Assembly (NCBI RefSeq): GCF_041154385.1
Contig: NZ_AP028929.1
Span: 1,996,501 to 2,060,500 of the forward strand
Direction of reading: 5' to 3'
Length of the DNA stretch: 64,000 nt
DNA from: Streptococcus sp. SN-1
GTDB lineage: Bacteria > Bacillota > Bacilli > Lactobacillales > Streptococcaceae
In this document: positions 51,942 to 63,100 of the stretch, one piece after another
Position numbering within the stretch: the stretch's first letter is position 1
How the letters are laid out: each line of letters begins with the position of its first letter
Made by a program: the position numbers and the translations under genes
The notes under the pieces: generated by a model
Told to the model about the DNA's origin: nothing
Database searches by the model: none
The model's input: only the letters and a program-made list of their open reading frames with translations

Positions 51942-52419
51942 TTGTAGACTCCTCTGCGATTTTTCCTTGTTCTTCTGCAAAATCTGCCAATGCTGTCGCA
52001 ACAGTCTGATCCTCTACTGAAAGGAGACGGAGGGCAAAGAGGGCTGCGTTTGTCGCACCAGCTTCACCGATAGCCATTGTCGCAACAGGCACCCCACCCG
52101 GCATCTGTACGATGGAGTAGAGCGAGTCCACGCCACTAAGTGCACGTGATTTGACAGGTACCCCGATGACTGGAAGAGTGGTTTTTGCCGCTACCATGCC
52201 CGGCAAGTGAGCTGCGCCACCTGCACCTGCGATGATAACCTTGATGCCACGGCTACGGGCCTCTTCTGCATGCTTGAACATGAGATCTGGTGTGCGGTGG
52301 GCAGAGACAACTTTCTTTTCGTAAGCAACGCCGAAGCGGTCTAGGACTTCAGCTGTTTTTTGCATGGTTGCCCAGTCGGATTTGGAGCCCATGATGATGG
52401 AAATAATTGGTTTAGTCAT
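51928..52419 (-). CDS. purE: N5-CAIR mutase
   Basis: A 163-residue Pur[21 protein letters not shown] with the substrate loop, [10 protein letters not shown] with the catalytic His, and [16 protein letters not shown]. It moves the carboxylate from N5 to C4. Coupled to purK. Confidence 0.96.
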   Translation of the reverse strand: MTKPIISIIMGSKSDWATMQKTAEVLDRFGVAYEKKVVSAHRTPDLMFKHAEEARSRGIKVIIAGAGGAAHLPGMVAAKTTLPVIGVPVKSRALSGVDSLYSIVQMPGGVPVATMAIGEAGATNAALFALRLLSVEDQTVATALADFAEEQGKIAEESTNELI

Positions 52420-52608
52420 AATTTTTCCTTTTCTTCTTTTTTGATAATGGTCTTAGGTGGTGGGGACGGAAGCAAACCTTCGGTTTCATTCCTAAACTTT
52501 GAGCCTAAGGTCTCAAATTTTCCCCCGACCAGAACAGAATCTGTTCTGGTCTTTTCACCACGGCGACCATTATCGTGTTTGGCGACTACGTCGCCTTTTC
52601 TTATATCT
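52420..52608. other. Hairpin-rich spacer between purD and purE
   Basis: In 190 bases three perfect stems are visible: TTTGAG..CTCAAA (52498-52517), GACCAGAACAG-AAT-CTGTTCTGGTC (52527-52551) and GGCGAC-TAC-GTCGCC (52581-52595). On the minus-strand transcript they lie between the purD stop and the purE start. No T-run follows on that strand, so they look more like processing or attenuation structures than a simple terminator. Confidence 0.6.
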
Positions 52609-53871
52609 TTATCGAATCGCCTTGCTTCCGATATCTGTTCTGTAGAAGAGGCCTTCTGTGTTTTGTTTGTTAAGTTCGCTGTAGATGGTGTTTTGGGATT
52701 CTTTGACGGTGTCTGCTGTGGTGACGAGCATATAGACACGTCCGCCATTTGACAGCAGTGCTCTGCTATTTTCCGAAAACTTAGTCCCTGCATAGTAGGT
52801 GATGATGTCGCCTTCTGTCTTGGCTGGCAACTTTACACCTTTTTCATAGTCTAACGGATAACCGTTGGATGCTACAACCACACCAAAAGTCACCCCCTTG
52901 TCCATCCAGGTGATGTTTGGCTCCTTGCCATGCAGAATATCTGTGATATTTTGTGCAAAATCAGAGGTTAATCGAGGTAGAATAATCTGAGTTTCAGGAT
53001 CTCCGAAACGAGCGTTGAACTCAATGACTTTCGGTCCATCTGCTGTTAAGATAAGCCCTGCGTAAAGGACACCCAGATAAGGGCGACTTTCTTTAATCAT
53101 CCCTTCGAGGACTGGTTTGACAATGGTGTCAACCGCTGTATCAACTACACTCTGTGGTAAGTGTGGAACTGGCGCATAGGCACCCATCCCACCCGTGTTA
53201 GGCCCTTTGTCGCCATCGTAGGCACGTTTGTGGTCCTGAGCTGTTGGCATGATGTAGAACTTGTCGCCATTGACAAAGGCAAAGAGAGAGAACTCCTCAC
53301 CGTCGAGGAATTCCTCAATAACCACACGCGCACCTGAGTCACCGAATTTATTGTCCAAAAGCATCTCGTGAGCTGCTTCAGCTGCTTGCTCGACTGTCTC
53401 AGCAACGACAACACCTTTCCCAAGCGCCAAGCCATCCGCCTTGACCACGATAGGAGCCCCCTGCTTTTCGATATAGGCCTTGGCTTCCTCAAAGTCGGAA
53501 AATGTGCCATAGGCTGCTGTCGGAACGCCGTATTTGACCATGATTTCCTTGGCAAAATCCTTGGACCACTCCAGCTCAGCTGCCAATCTTGTCGGACCAA
53601 AGGCTTTGAGACCAGCCGCATGGAAATCATCCACGATACCAGCAGCAAGGGCGTCATCTGGCCCTATAAAGGTCCAAGCAATATCGTTGGCTTTTGCAAA
53701 CTCAATCAATTTAGAATGTTCGGAAATAGAGATATTTGCCAATTCCAGACCGTCCAGGGTCATTCCGTCATTTCCAGGGGCAACAAAAACCTTTTCCACC
53801 TCTTTTGACTCAAGCAACTTCTTAGCAATCGCATGCTCACGACCACCCGAACCGACAACTAACAGCTTCAC
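52609..53871 (-). CDS. purD: Phosphoribosylamine-glycine ligase
   Basis: A 420-residue ATP-grasp enzyme: KLLVVGSGGREHAIAKKLLE start, FIGPDDALAAGIVDDF, VKADGLALGKGVVVAE and EFNARFGDPETQIILPRL. It joins glycine to phosphoribosylamine. It has its own promoter region upstream with a PurBox-like element, separated from purH by a terminator. Confidence 0.96.
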   Translation of the reverse strand: MKLLVVGSGGREHAIAKKLLESKEVEKVFVAPGNDGMTLDGLELANISISEHSKLIEFAKANDIAWTFIGPDDALAAGIVDDFHAAGLKAFGPTRLAAELEWSKDFAKEIMVKYGVPTAAYGTFSDFEEAKAYIEKQGAPIVVKADGLALGKGVVVAETVEQAAEAAHEMLLDNKFGDSGARVVIEEFLDGEEFSLFAFVNGDKFYIMPTAQDHKRAYDGDKGPNTGGMGAYAPVPHLPQSVVDTAVDTIVKPVLEGMIKESRPYLGVLYAGLILTADGPKVIEFNARFGDPETQIILPRLTSDFAQNITDILHGKEPNITWMDKGVTFGVVVASNGYPLDYEKGVKLPAKTEGDIITYYAGTKFSENSRALLSNGGRVYMLVTTADTVKESQNTIYSELNKQNTEGLFYRTDIGSKAIR

Positions 53872-53903
53872 TCTTCAACCTCTTTTGCGAATTATTTACT
53901 AAT

Positions 53904-53926
53904 ATTATATCACAAACGTTCGTTTT
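53904..53926 (-). promoter_or_regulatory. purD promoter with PurBox-like element
   Basis: Minus strand: AAAACGAACG (plus 53917-53926) resembles the PurR binding box (core CCGAAC, one mismatch in the core) and lies upstream of an extended -10 TGA-TATAAT (plus 53904-53909). Confidence 0.5.
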
Positions 53927-53955
53927 AATCTTGTTTCACTCCGCATTTTTACGCA

Positions 53956-53985
53956 AAAAAAGGAAAGAAACTGTTTTCTTCCCTT
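53956..53985 (-). terminator. Terminator of purH
   Basis: Minus strand: GGAAGAAAACAG..TTTCTTTCC followed by TTTTTTT, shortly after the purH stop. Confidence 0.75.
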
Positions 53986-53993
53986 TTGCCTTC

Positions 53994-55541
53994 TTAATGT
54001 CTAAAATGTCTCACGCCTGTAAAGACCATGGTCAAGCCATATTTATCCGCAGCTTCGATAGACTCTTGGTCACGGACCGATCCACCTGGCTGGATGATAG
54101 CCTTAATACCTGCTTTGGCGATTTCTTCTACATTATCCGCAAATGGGAAGAAGGCATCCGAAGCAAGCACAGCGCCGTCAAGACGGTCTTTAGCTTGGTC
54201 AATAGCGATGCGAACAGAAGCCACACGGTTAGTTTGACCTGGTCCAACACCAAGTGTCATGTGGTCGTTGGTCACGATAATTCCGTTTGATTTGACGTAT
54301 TTAATAGCCTTCCAAGCGAACTCAAGAGCAGTCGCTTCTGTCTCAGTTGGTTGGCGTTTGGTTACCACTTGCCAATCGGCTGGACTTTCTTTGACCACGT
54401 CTTGGTCTTGAACGAGGAGTCCACCGACAACACCTGTGTATTCTGCTTCTACTTCGCTGGCATCTTGAGCGTCGAATGGCAAGGCAAGGATACGCAAGTT
54501 TTTCTTTTTGTTGGTCAAAATGGCTAGCGCTTCATCGGTATAGCTCGGTGCGATGACGATTTCAAGGAAAACGCCGTGCATCTTCTCAGCAGTCGCATCA
54601 TCCACCTCACGGTTGAGAACGACGATTCCACCAAAGATAGACACTGGGTCAGACTCATAAGCGAAGTCCCAAGCAGTCTCGATATCGTCAGCTTGACCAA
54701 TCCCACATGGGTTCATGTGTTTGAGAGCTACAACCGTTGGACGTTCTTTAAAATCACGGATGATGCGGATCGCTGCATCAGCGTCACGGATATTATTGAA
54801 TGACAATTCTTTCCCGTTAAGCTGTTTAGCAGATGCAATCGAGTAGTCAGTCGGCAAGGCTTTTTGGTAGAAATCCGCGTCTTGTTGAGGGTTCTCACCG
54901 TAACGCATAGCTTGTTTGAGATCATAAGTCAAGGTCAGCTTTTCAGGTTTGCTTTCCCCCACTTGAGTAGTGAAATACTCTGCAATCAAGGCGTCATAAG
55001 CCGCTGTATGACGGAAAACCTTGGCCGCTAAACGTTGTCGAGTTTCATAAGTAGTTTCACCATTGGCTGACAACTCGTCCAAAACCACTGTATAGTCAGC
55101 AGGGTCTACCACAACCGTCACGCTGGCATGGTTTTTAGCTGCTGAACGAAGCATAGATGGCCCGCCGATATCGATATTCTCCACCGCATCAGCGTAAGTC
55201 ACGTCTGGTTTGAGAATCGTTTCCTTGAATGGGTAAAGGTTAACCACCACAAGGTCGATGAGCTCAATCTGATTGTCCTTAGCCGCTTCTAGATGACTAT
55301 CAAGGTCACGACGAGCAAGAAGACCTCCGTGGATATTTGGATGAAGGGTCTTGACACGACCGTCCATCATTTCTGGAAAACCAGTCACATCATCAATGGC
55401 AATGGTGTCCACCCCAGCATTATCAAGGGCAACCTTGGTTCCACCTGTCGAGATAATTTCCCAACCAAGTTTTTTGAGTTCTTGGGCAAATTCAACAATG
55501 CCCGCTTTGTCTGAGACGCTGATTAAGGCTTTTTTCGTCAT
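53994..55541 (-). CDS. purH: Bifunctional AICAR transformylase / IMP cyclohydrolase
   Basis: A 515-residue enzyme. N-terminal IMP cyclohydrolase ([46 protein letters not shown]), C-terminal AICAR transformylase ([26 protein letters not shown] motif, [20 protein letters not shown]). Catalyses the last two steps to IMP. Its first codons are duplicated upstream at 56169-56204 in a chimera with the purN end. Confidence 0.96.
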   Translation of the reverse strand: MTKKALISVSDKAGIVEFAQELKKLGWEIISTGGTKVALDNAGVDTIAIDDVTGFPEMMDGRVKTLHPNIHGGLLARRDLDSHLEAAKDNQIELIDLVVVNLYPFKETILKPDVTYADAVENIDIGGPSMLRSAAKNHASVTVVVDPADYTVVLDELSANGETTYETRQRLAAKVFRHTAAYDALIAEYFTTQVGESKPEKLTLTYDLKQAMRYGENPQQDADFYQKALPTDYSIASAKQLNGKELSFNNIRDADAAIRIIRDFKERPTVVALKHMNPCGIGQADDIETAWDFAYESDPVSIFGGIVVLNREVDDATAEKMHGVFLEIVIAPSYTDEALAILTNKKKNLRILALPFDAQDASEVEAEYTGVVGGLLVQDQDVVKESPADWQVVTKRQPTETEATALEFAWKAIKYVKSNGIIVTNDHMTLGVGPGQTNRVASVRIAIDQAKDRLDGAVLASDAFFPFADNVEEIAKAGIKAIIQPGGSVRDQESIEAADKYGLTMVFTGVRHFRH

Positions 55542-55542
55542 T

Positions 55543-56007
55543 CTATTCCTCTTTCTTTAGGTCTAAGCGCATAGCGACTTCGTTATTTTCTTCTATAAAT
55601 TCTGTTTCCTGAAACCCCAGACTAGTCAGCAGGTGCTTCATTTTTTCATTTCCAACCACATAATCTGCAACAATATGACTGCAAGCTCTATCCATCTGAG
55701 CCTCTTTGATTAGAACTTCCAAGGCTTTTCGACCATAACCTCTTCCTTGGTACTGCTGACCAATCATTATCCGCCAGATAAAGTATTCCGCTTCATCCAC
55801 GTCTATTTCCAGCAGGAGAAAGCCAACCACTTGCTTATCCCAATAGATTGCCCTCGGAAACACATCTTCATTTTCCCGATAGAGCCATGCGTCAGCTAAA
55901 GAGCGTACATTTGGAGCTACGAAACGTGCTCGTTCATCAGCTTCAGATATTTTCAAATCCAACACTGCCTGAAAACTGCTCTCATCTACTAATTTCATCT
56001 CAATCAT
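55543..56007 (-). CDS. GNAT-family acetyltransferase
   Basis: A 154-residue N-acetyltransferase, start set at the ATG at 56007 behind TAGGAG. The acetyl-CoA loop is visible as [20 protein letters not shown] (about residues 86-105), with [20 protein letters not shown] following. The substrate is not evident. It resembles spermidine/aminoglycoside-type GNATs in length. It lies one base after the purH start on the upstream side, inside the tandem-duplication scar of the operon. Confidence 0.85.
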   Translation of the reverse strand: MIEMKLVDESSFQAVLDLKISEADERARFVAPNVRSLADAWLYRENEDVFPRAIYWDKQVVGFLLLEIDVDEAEYFIWRIMIGQQYQGRGYGRKALEVLIKEAQMDRACSHIVADYVVGNEKMKHLLTSLGFQETEFIEENNEVAMRLDLKKEE

Positions 56008-56051
56008 TTTTTCTCCTAGCAATATTGCACAATCAAAACTTGATTTACTTC

Positions 56052-56204
56052 TTACCTTCTCCCTACTCCCAAACTATCCAGCACCTCCGGATACAACTTG
56101 TACTCTGCCTCATGAATGCGAGCTTCAAAGCTTTCGACGGTATCATCAGCCAGCCGTGGTACACGGACTTTGTCTGAGACGCTGATTAAGGCGCGTTTAG
56201 TCAC
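56052..56204 (-). pseudogene. purH'-purN' chimeric fragment (duplication scar)
   Basis: A 50-codon frame with its own AAGGAG and GTG. The first 12 residues copy the PurH start ([11 protein letters not shown] versus [11 protein letters not shown]). Then it switches without a break to the PurN C-terminus ([20 protein letters not shown], with EYKLYPEV), which matches the real purN end with a few changes. The joint purH(5')-purN(3') is what a tandem duplication of the purN-purH junction would leave. Not a functional enzyme. Confidence 0.85.
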
Positions 56205-56228
56205 TATATTCTCCTTTTTAATCATTAG

Positions 56229-56738
56229 TTAAACACCAATTAAATGCAGTAACAGTAAAACAAGATAAGCAAAACCAAGGCTAAGCATACCTAAGATATT
56301 GACCCATTTTCTAATCTGTGATTTGAATACTCTTATAAAAATTTGGTAAATCAGCAAGCCTACACAGACACCTAGCGTATTTAAAGTCAAATCCGTTATA
56401 TCTATTATACCTATTGCTAAAATATACTGTAAGCACTCAAACAATAAACTAATCAAGAAACCTGTCCCGACTATTTTTAAACTAGATAAATTAGTTTTTA
56501 TCAGAGGGAAACAAACACCTAATGGAATAAAGGAAATCAGATTAAATGACATTTCAGCAAAAACAATTTTTCCATCTACTATTAGTGGTTCTGAAAATGG
56601 AATCCAATTGATGTACCTTGGAGCTAAGAAAAATGCTATAAATTCAGGATTGGTTTCAAACTTAAATAAAATTCCCCAAATTAATAACATCAGATAGACA
56701 TAAAATACATATCGAGTTGTTTTTTTAGATTCTAACAT
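56229..56738 (-). CDS. vanZ: VanZ-family membrane protein
   Basis: A 169-residue protein with four predicted helices and the VanZ pattern (LLIWGILFKFE, FNLISFIPLGVCFPLIKTNL, FLISLLFECLQYILAIGIID, DLTLNTLGVCVGLLIY). VanZ homologues can raise lipoglycopeptide tolerance when expressed. In pneumococcus a vanZ gene is known at this place between purN and purH. It sits inside the duplicated stretch. Confidence 0.88.
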   Translation of the reverse strand: MLESKKTTRYVFYVYLMLLIWGILFKFETNPEFIAFFLAPRYINWIPFSEPLIVDGKIVFAEMSFNLISFIPLGVCFPLIKTNLSSLKIVGTGFLISLLFECLQYILAIGIIDITDLTLNTLGVCVGLLIYQIFIRVFKSQIRKWVNILGMLSLGFAYLVLLLLHLIGV

Positions 56739-56821
56739 TACAAATACCTCCGTTTGAAGCCGTCTTCAACAAGCACTGACTCCAATTTAAAATCAAAGAT
56801 ATCATATGAATCATCAAAAAG

Positions 56822-57367
56822 TCAATCTGTAAATAGAGCCTTCACTACTTCCGGATACAACTTGTACTCCACCTCATGAATCCGAGCTTCAAAACTGTCA
56901 ATGGTATCATCAGCTAGTCGTGGCACGCGCACTTGTTTAATAATCTTTCCTGTATCCACACCCGAATCCACCCAGTGAACGGTCACGCCAGACTGTTCCA
57001 CCCCAGCATTCCAAGCATCCTCAATCCCATGAGCTCCTGGAAATTCTGGCAAGTAGGCTGGATGAATGTTTATAATCCGACCTTCATAAGCCGCCAATAA
57101 GGTTGGCCCAACGATTTTCATGTAGCCTGCTAGGCAAACCAAGTCGATCTGGTGTTCTTCCAAGAGTTCGACAAGTGCCGCTTCGTAGTCTGCCTTGCTC
57201 TCAAACTCTTTGAGTTCAAAAGCATAGGACAGAACGCCGAACTTGTCTGCACGTTCGAGCACATAGGCGTCACGATGGTCTGAAAAGACAAACTCAACCG
57301 GAAATTCTTCGGCAATCACCTGAAAATTCGAGCCATTGCCTGAGGCAAAAACCGCTATTTTTTTCAT
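56822..57367 (-). CDS. purN: Phosphoribosylglycinamide formyltransferase
   Basis: A 181-residue Pur[21 protein letters not shown], the folate-site [20 protein letters not shown] with catalytic Asn/His, and [11 protein letters not shown] with the Asp. It transfers formyl from 10-formyl-THF to GAR. Overlaps the purM stop by four bases. Confidence 0.96.
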   Translation of the reverse strand: MKKIAVFASGNGSNFQVIAEEFPVEFVFSDHRDAYVLERADKFGVLSYAFELKEFESKADYEAALVELLEEHQIDLVCLAGYMKIVGPTLLAAYEGRIINIHPAYLPEFPGAHGIEDAWNAGVEQSGVTVHWVDSGVDTGKIIKQVRVPRLADDTIDSFEARIHEVEYKLYPEVVKALFTD

Positions 57368-58386
57368 TTGATGATGACACTTTCGTTTTCTTTCTTGACG
57401 ATGCGACCAATTTCATAGGCTGGTTCATCCAACAATTCCTTGACACGAATTACATTTTCAGGACTAACTGCCAACATGAGTCCCACACCCATATTGAAGA
57501 TTTCAAACATTTCTTTATGTTTGATTTCACCGTATTTCTCAAGAGCTTTGAAAATCGGTAAAACTGGAACCTTGTCTTCCTCAATCTCAGCAGCCAAGTC
57601 AGCTGCAAACATACGAGGGACATTTTCGATAAAGCCACCACCAGTGATGTGGGCAATGCCGTTGACCAACTCTTCCTTGATGAGTGGCAAAACAGCCTTG
57701 ACATAGATACGAGTTGGCTCAAGAAGAACGTCCTTGAGTTGCTTGCCTTCCAATTCTGGAAGGACTTCCTCACCTGTGTAGTCGGCAAAGACACGACGGA
57801 CGAGAGAGTAACCATTGGAATGAATCCCACTTGAAGCAAGTCCGAGAAGAACATCTCCCTCTGCCACTTTTGAACCGTCAATGATTTGAGATTTTTCAGC
57901 CACACCGACCGCAAAACCAGCCAAGTCATAGTCATCTTCGCCGTACATGCCCGGCATTTCAGCTGTTTCACCACCGATAAGGGCTGCACCAGCTTGCACA
58001 CAACCTTCAGCCACACCAGCAACCACTTGTTCTAGCTTAGCTGGTTCATTCTTGCCAGTTGCGACGTAATCAAGGAAATAGAGGGGCTCCGCACCTGCAG
58101 CGATGATATCATTGACACACATGGCTACACAGTCCTGACCGATGGTATCGTGCTTGTCGTACTTGATAGCCAGCATGAGCTTGGTTCCGACACCGTCAGT
58201 CCCTGAAATCAAGACGGGTTCTTTGACACCTGTTTTTGAAAGGTCAAACATACCACCAAAGCCACCCAGAGCTCCCATAACACCTGCACGCTCCGTACGA
58301 GCCACGTGCTTTTTAATCCGTTCAACAACTTCATAACCCGCTTCAACATCCACCCCAGACTGGGCATAAGCATTTTTATTTGTCAT
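57364..58386 (-). CDS. purM: AIR synthetase
   Basis: A 340-residue Pur[53 protein letters not shown] and [13 protein letters not shown]. It closes the imidazole ring with ATP. Its translation start is copied 180 bases upstream at 58523-58567. Confidence 0.96.
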   Translation of the reverse strand: MTNKNAYAQSGVDVEAGYEVVERIKKHVARTERAGVMGALGGFGGMFDLSKTGVKEPVLISGTDGVGTKLMLAIKYDKHDTIGQDCVAMCVNDIIAAGAEPLYFLDYVATGKNEPAKLEQVVAGVAEGCVQAGAALIGGETAEMPGMYGEDDYDLAGFAVGVAEKSQIIDGSKVAEGDVLLGLASSGIHSNGYSLVRRVFADYTGEEVLPELEGKQLKDVLLEPTRIYVKAVLPLIKEELVNGIAHITGGGFIENVPRMFAADLAAEIEEDKVPVLPIFKALEKYGEIKHKEMFEIFNMGVGLMLAVSPENVIRVKELLDEPAYEIGRIVKKENESVIIK

Positions 58387-58424
58387 TTTATTTTTCCTTT
58401 TCTTTTTTTGGGAAAGACTGCGAC

Positions 58425-58461
58425 GTATTTTTAGATGAACAATTATTTTATCTAAAAATAC
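58425..58461. repeat. Perfect 12-bp inverted repeat in the purF-purM spacer
   Basis: GTATTTTTAGAT (58425-58436) and ATCTAAAAATAC (58450-58461) with a 13-base loop. A second hairpin (about 58499-58543, ACTGAC..GTCAGT with AGCTAAAGC in between) follows. Both lie in the purF-purM intercistronic RNA. Confidence 0.7.
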
Positions 58462-58522
58462 TAGTCAGGTCTCTAGCTTTGGTCCCATAGGAGAAAGCGT
58501 CTACTGACAAATGCTTTAGCTT

Positions 58523-58567
58523 TTAGTCAGTAGTGAGACGTGGAGCATAAGCATTCTTATTTGTCAT
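58523..58567 (-). pseudogene. purM' leader fragment (copy of the purM start)
   Basis: A 14-codon frame, [14 protein letters not shown], with GAGGAGAC before its ATG. The first eight residues and their DNA equal the start of purM ([11 protein letters not shown]). It then runs out at a stop. A short duplication scar, comparable to the purH'-purN' fragment, that leaves a decoy ribosome-binding site upstream of purM. Confidence 0.75.
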
Positions 58568-58610
58568 TTTGTCTCCTCTTCCTTTCCTTTAATGGAGAAT
58601 CTTTATCCAT

Positions 58611-60053
58611 CTATTTGTAAAAACTGGTCTTTTCTTCCAAACTTCTACGATAGTCTTCTTCATAGTCGTAGAGAGGCGTTGGGTAATCACCGTCAAAGTA
58701 AGCGACACAGAGACCGCCATTTGGCGCATCTGTTTCGATCCCAATCGAATCAATCAACCCCTCAACAGAAAGATAAGTCAGACTGTCCGCACCAATGATT
58801 TGGCGAGTTTCTTCAACCGTATGATTGGCCGCAATCAGCTCCTGACGGGTCTGGATATCAATCCCGTAGAAACATGGATAAGCTAGCGCTGGACTACCAA
58901 TGGCAACGTGAACCTCAGTCGCACCCGCTTCTTTCAAGAGCTGAACAATACGACGAGAGGTTGTTCCACGTACAATAGAGTCATCAATCATAACCACACG
59001 CTTGCCTTTAACAACACCAGAAACAGCAGACAGTTTCATCCGCACCCCTTGCTCCCGCAATTCTTGAGTTGGTTGGATAAAGGTACGTTGAGTGTATTGG
59101 TTCTTGATAAGTCCCATTTCGTTTGGCAGACCAGATTCTTCCGCAAATCCCATGGCTGCGCTGAGGGAAGAATTGGGCACACCGACCACAATATCTGCCT
59201 CATGCTTGAATTCACGCGCCAATTGGGCACCCATACGTTTACGTGCCGTATGAACATTGACACCATGAATGTTAGAATCAGGGCGGGCAAAATAGATATA
59301 CTCCATAGAACAAATCGCCAACTGGGTATCGTCTGTATAGCTGTCATACTGGATGCCCTTGTCATCAATGATGACAATCTCACCTGGCTTCAAATCACGA
59401 ATCCATTCTGCACCAATGACTTCAAAAGCACAAGTTTCAGAGGAAACAACCACCGCTCCATTAGCCATTTTCCCGATAGAAAGAGGGCGAAAACCATTTG
59501 GGTCAAGAGCAGCAATCAACTTATCCTCAAACAACAGGATATAAGCAAATCCACCTTTGACAAGGCTGAGCGCTTCCTTGATTTTTCCCATCAGGCTAGG
59601 ATTGTGACTCCTACGAATGAGGTGGGCTAAGATTTCTGAATCAGAAGTCGCGCTGAAAATCGCTCCTCTATCTTCCAATTCTTTCTTGAGAGAGGCCGCA
59701 TTGGTCAGATTTCCATTATGAGCCAAGCCAAACTGCATATCGTGAAAACGGAAGAGGAAGGGCTGGATGTTATCTACAGAAGCTTCGCCAGCAGTCGCGT
59801 AACGAACATGCCCAATCGCACCAGTTCCTGTCAATTTATCTAAGTTAGCAGGATTTCTGAAAACTTCTGATAGAAGACCCATATCACGATGGCGCTTCAA
59901 TTGCCCCTGATCATTGGAGAGGATTCCTGCCCCCTCCTGACCACGGTGCTGAAGACTGTGGAGCCCAAAATAGGTCAATTTAGCAGCATCTGGATGTCTC
60001 CAGATACCGAAAACACCACATTCTTCATTAAGAGATTTTACTTCGTATGTCAT
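58611..60053 (-). CDS. purF: Amidophosphoribosyltransferase
   Basis: A 480-residue PurF: propeptide MTYEVKSLNEE in front of the N-terminal nucleophile Cys12 (CGVFGIWRHP), class II glutaminase domain (GHVRYATAGEASVDNIQPFL, AHNGNLTNA), and the PRPP loop KRVVMIDDSIVRGTTSRR. It makes phosphoribosylamine, the first committed step. Upstream gene is purL. Confidence 0.96.
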   Translation of the reverse strand: MTYEVKSLNEECGVFGIWRHPDAAKLTYFGLHSLQHRGQEGAGILSNDQGQLKRHRDMGLLSEVFRNPANLDKLTGTGAIGHVRYATAGEASVDNIQPFLFRFHDMQFGLAHNGNLTNAASLKKELEDRGAIFSATSDSEILAHLIRRSHNPSLMGKIKEALSLVKGGFAYILLFEDKLIAALDPNGFRPLSIGKMANGAVVVSSETCAFEVIGAEWIRDLKPGEIVIIDDKGIQYDSYTDDTQLAICSMEYIYFARPDSNIHGVNVHTARKRMGAQLAREFKHEADIVVGVPNSSLSAAMGFAEESGLPNEMGLIKNQYTQRTFIQPTQELREQGVRMKLSAVSGVVKGKRVVMIDDSIVRGTTSRRIVQLLKEAGATEVHVAIGSPALAYPCFYGIDIQTRQELIAANHTVEETRQIIGADSLTYLSVEGLIDSIGIETDAPNGGLCVAYFDGDYPTPLYDYEEDYRRSLEEKTSFYK

Positions 60054-60145
60054 TTTTTATACCTAATTTTCATTTGCAATCATCAAGAGATAAATCTACA
60101 TGACTTTTACATTACTGATGCTATCTATTAGAAAATCTGCAAGTC

Positions 60146-63100
60146 TTATTTTCCAGTGAAATATTTAACCGCTGACGCGAACAGGTGCTGGTCTTTATTG
60201 CCTGGGATATTTTGGAAAAGACCGTCCTCATAACGTTCTGAGTGGCCCATCTTACCAATGATTTGGCCGTTCTTGCTAGTAATTCCTTCGATGGCATGGA
60301 CAGAACCATTTGGATTGTACTTAGAGTCCATACTTGGTTTGCCTTCGAAGTCCACGTATTGGCTAAAGATTTGGCCATTGTCACGGAGTTCCGCAAATTC
60401 CTCAGCTGTCACGACAAATTTCCCTTCACCGTGCGATACTGGGATAGCATGAATATCGCCCACTTGCACCCCAGCCAACCATGGTGAGTTAGTATTTGCA
60501 ATACGGGTTTCCACCATCTTAGCCACGTGCTGGTTGGCATCATTGTAGAAGAGGGTTGGGCTCGTACTATTGGCATCCTCGAAATTCCCGTATGGAAGAA
60601 GACCTGATTTGACGAGTGCTTGGAATCCATTACAGATACCGATAATCAAGCCACCACGAGCGATAAAGCTATCAATAGCTGCACGCACTTTTTCATTAAG
60701 TAGAATATTGACAATAAACTTGGCTGAACCATCTGGCTCGTCCGCAGCTGAGAATCCACCTGCAAAGAAGAGAATGTTAGCATTGCCGATGTTGTCAACC
60801 ATGATTTCAACTGACTTGACAATGGCTTCTTCATGCAAGGTCACGAATGGTACCAAGTTAACCTCTGCACCTTCTTTTTCAAAGGCCTTGGCTGAGTCAT
60901 ATTCTGAGTTCGTTCCTGGGAAGACTGGGATGTAAACCACCGGTTTTTCAACCTTTTCTTTACCTTTGATGATTACGTCAGTAGCGATAGCTGGTACTTC
61001 AGCCAGTTCTTTCGCTTGGGCAAATTCTGTTGGGTAAACTTCTTCCAGTTTTCCTTGGAAGGCACTGTCAAGCTTGTGTCCATCTAGCTTCACACCGTTG
61101 ACAGTTAGTGTAAAGTCTGCTTTTGTTTGTCCAATCTTCTCTACTCCAGCGATTTCTTCAGGAGATGTGAAGACAAATCCACCTAATTGAGCTGTCAAAG
61201 AACTTTCAAGTTCAGGCAAGGTTACCTCTGCACCGATATGATTTCCAAAAGTAGCAAGCGCAAGAGCTTCAAGGACACCGCCATATTTAACAGCTGATGC
61301 AGATGTTACTTTGTAAGCCTTTTGAAGGGCTTCAAATTGAGCGAAGTTAGACTTGATAAGATCGAAGTCAATCTCTGCTGAGAGTGCTTGACCTGGGATG
61401 TAGTAGATATTTTCCCCAGCAGTTTTGAACTCCGGAGAAAGCACCTTACGGTTATCTGCTGTCGTTACCCCAAAGGCAACCAAGGTTGGCGGTACTGTCA
61501 ATTCTTCAAAAGTACCAGACATGGAGTCCTTACCACCGATAGATGGTAGACCAAGCTGAATCTGAGCTTCGATAGAGCCTAGGAGAGCTGCTACTGGCTG
61601 ACCAAAACGCTCAGCTTGTTTGTCCATGCGCTCAAAGTACTCTTGGTAAGAGAAACGAGCCTTGGACCAGTTTGCACCAGTCGCAACCAAACGAGCGGTT
61701 GCTTCGATAACCGCATAAGCAGCACCGTGGTATGGAGACCATTCAGCTACATATGGATTGAATCCTTGAGCTATGACAGACGCAGTGTGAGTCACTCCGT
61801 GTTGAACTGGCAACTTCTGCACAGAAGCCTCAGTTGGTGTAAGTTGGTAGCGACCACCAAGTGGGTGATTAACCGTAGAGCGTCCAACAGAGCAATCAAA
61901 GATAGTCTGCAAGCCTTTTTGACTGGCATGGTTGAGGTCAGATAGAACCCCAAGAGTATCTGCTTCCAGTGTTTCAGCAGATGTTTGACGCTCTTCTGGG
62001 AGTTTGACATCCTTGTCAACCACCTTAGCATCAACGACCACGCGCACACCATTGGTATCAAGGAAACGGCGTTCCAAGTCTACAATGGTTTCACCATTCC
62101 AGTGCATAACCAGATTTGGTTTTTCAGTCACTGTCGCAACCACAACAGCGTCAATATTCTCTTTGTTACATTCTTCAACAAAGGCATCTACATCCTCAGG
62201 ACGCACCACGACTGCCATCCGTTCTTGAGATTCAGAGATGGCAATTTCGGTACCATTCAAGCCTTGGTATTTAAGAGGAACCTTGTTGAGGTCAATTTCA
62301 AGACCGTCTGCTAATTCACCAATAGCTACACAGACACCACCAGCACCAAAGTCGTTGGATTTCTTGATGAAACGAGTGACATCACCATTACGGAAGAGGC
62401 GCTGAATCTTACGTTCTTCAATGGCATTCCCTTTTTGAACCTCAGCTCCAGCAGTTTCCACAGACTCAACCGTTTGAACCTTAGAAGAGCCCGTCGCACC
62501 ACCGACACCATCACGTCCAGTCTTACCACCAAGAAGGATAATGACATCACCAGCTTCCGGTTTTTCACGGACAACATTGCCCTTAGGAGCTGCACCGACA
62601 ACAGCACCTAGCTCCATACGCTTAGCAACGAAACCTGGGTGGAAATACTCACGAACGTAGGTCGTCGCAAGCCCAATCTGGTTACCATATGAAGAATAGC
62701 CATGGGCCGCTGTTTTAGAAATGACTTGTTGTGGCAGCTTACCAGCACGAGTTTCCGACATCGGTGCTGTAATATCACCCGCACCTGAAATACGCATGGC
62801 TTGATAAACGTAGGAACGACCTGACAATGGGTCACGAATGGCTCCACCGATACAGGTAGCAGCACCACCAAATGGCTCAATTTCCGTTGGGTGGTTGTGG
62901 GTTTCGTTCTTGAACATGAGGAGCCATGGTTCTTTCACACCATCAACGTCCACTTCGATTTCTACTGAGCAAGCATTGATTTCGTCTGACACTTCCATAT
63001 CATCCAAACGTCCATTAGCACGCTCATAACGACCGAAAATAGTCGCCATATCCATCAAGGTTTGCGGTTTTTCAGAACGCCCCAACTCATCGCGCATAGC

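Noticed and set aside
52416..52793. 125-codon minus-strand frame overlapping the purD end
   Set aside because: Runs in another frame of purD and through the hairpin-rich spacer. No family features.
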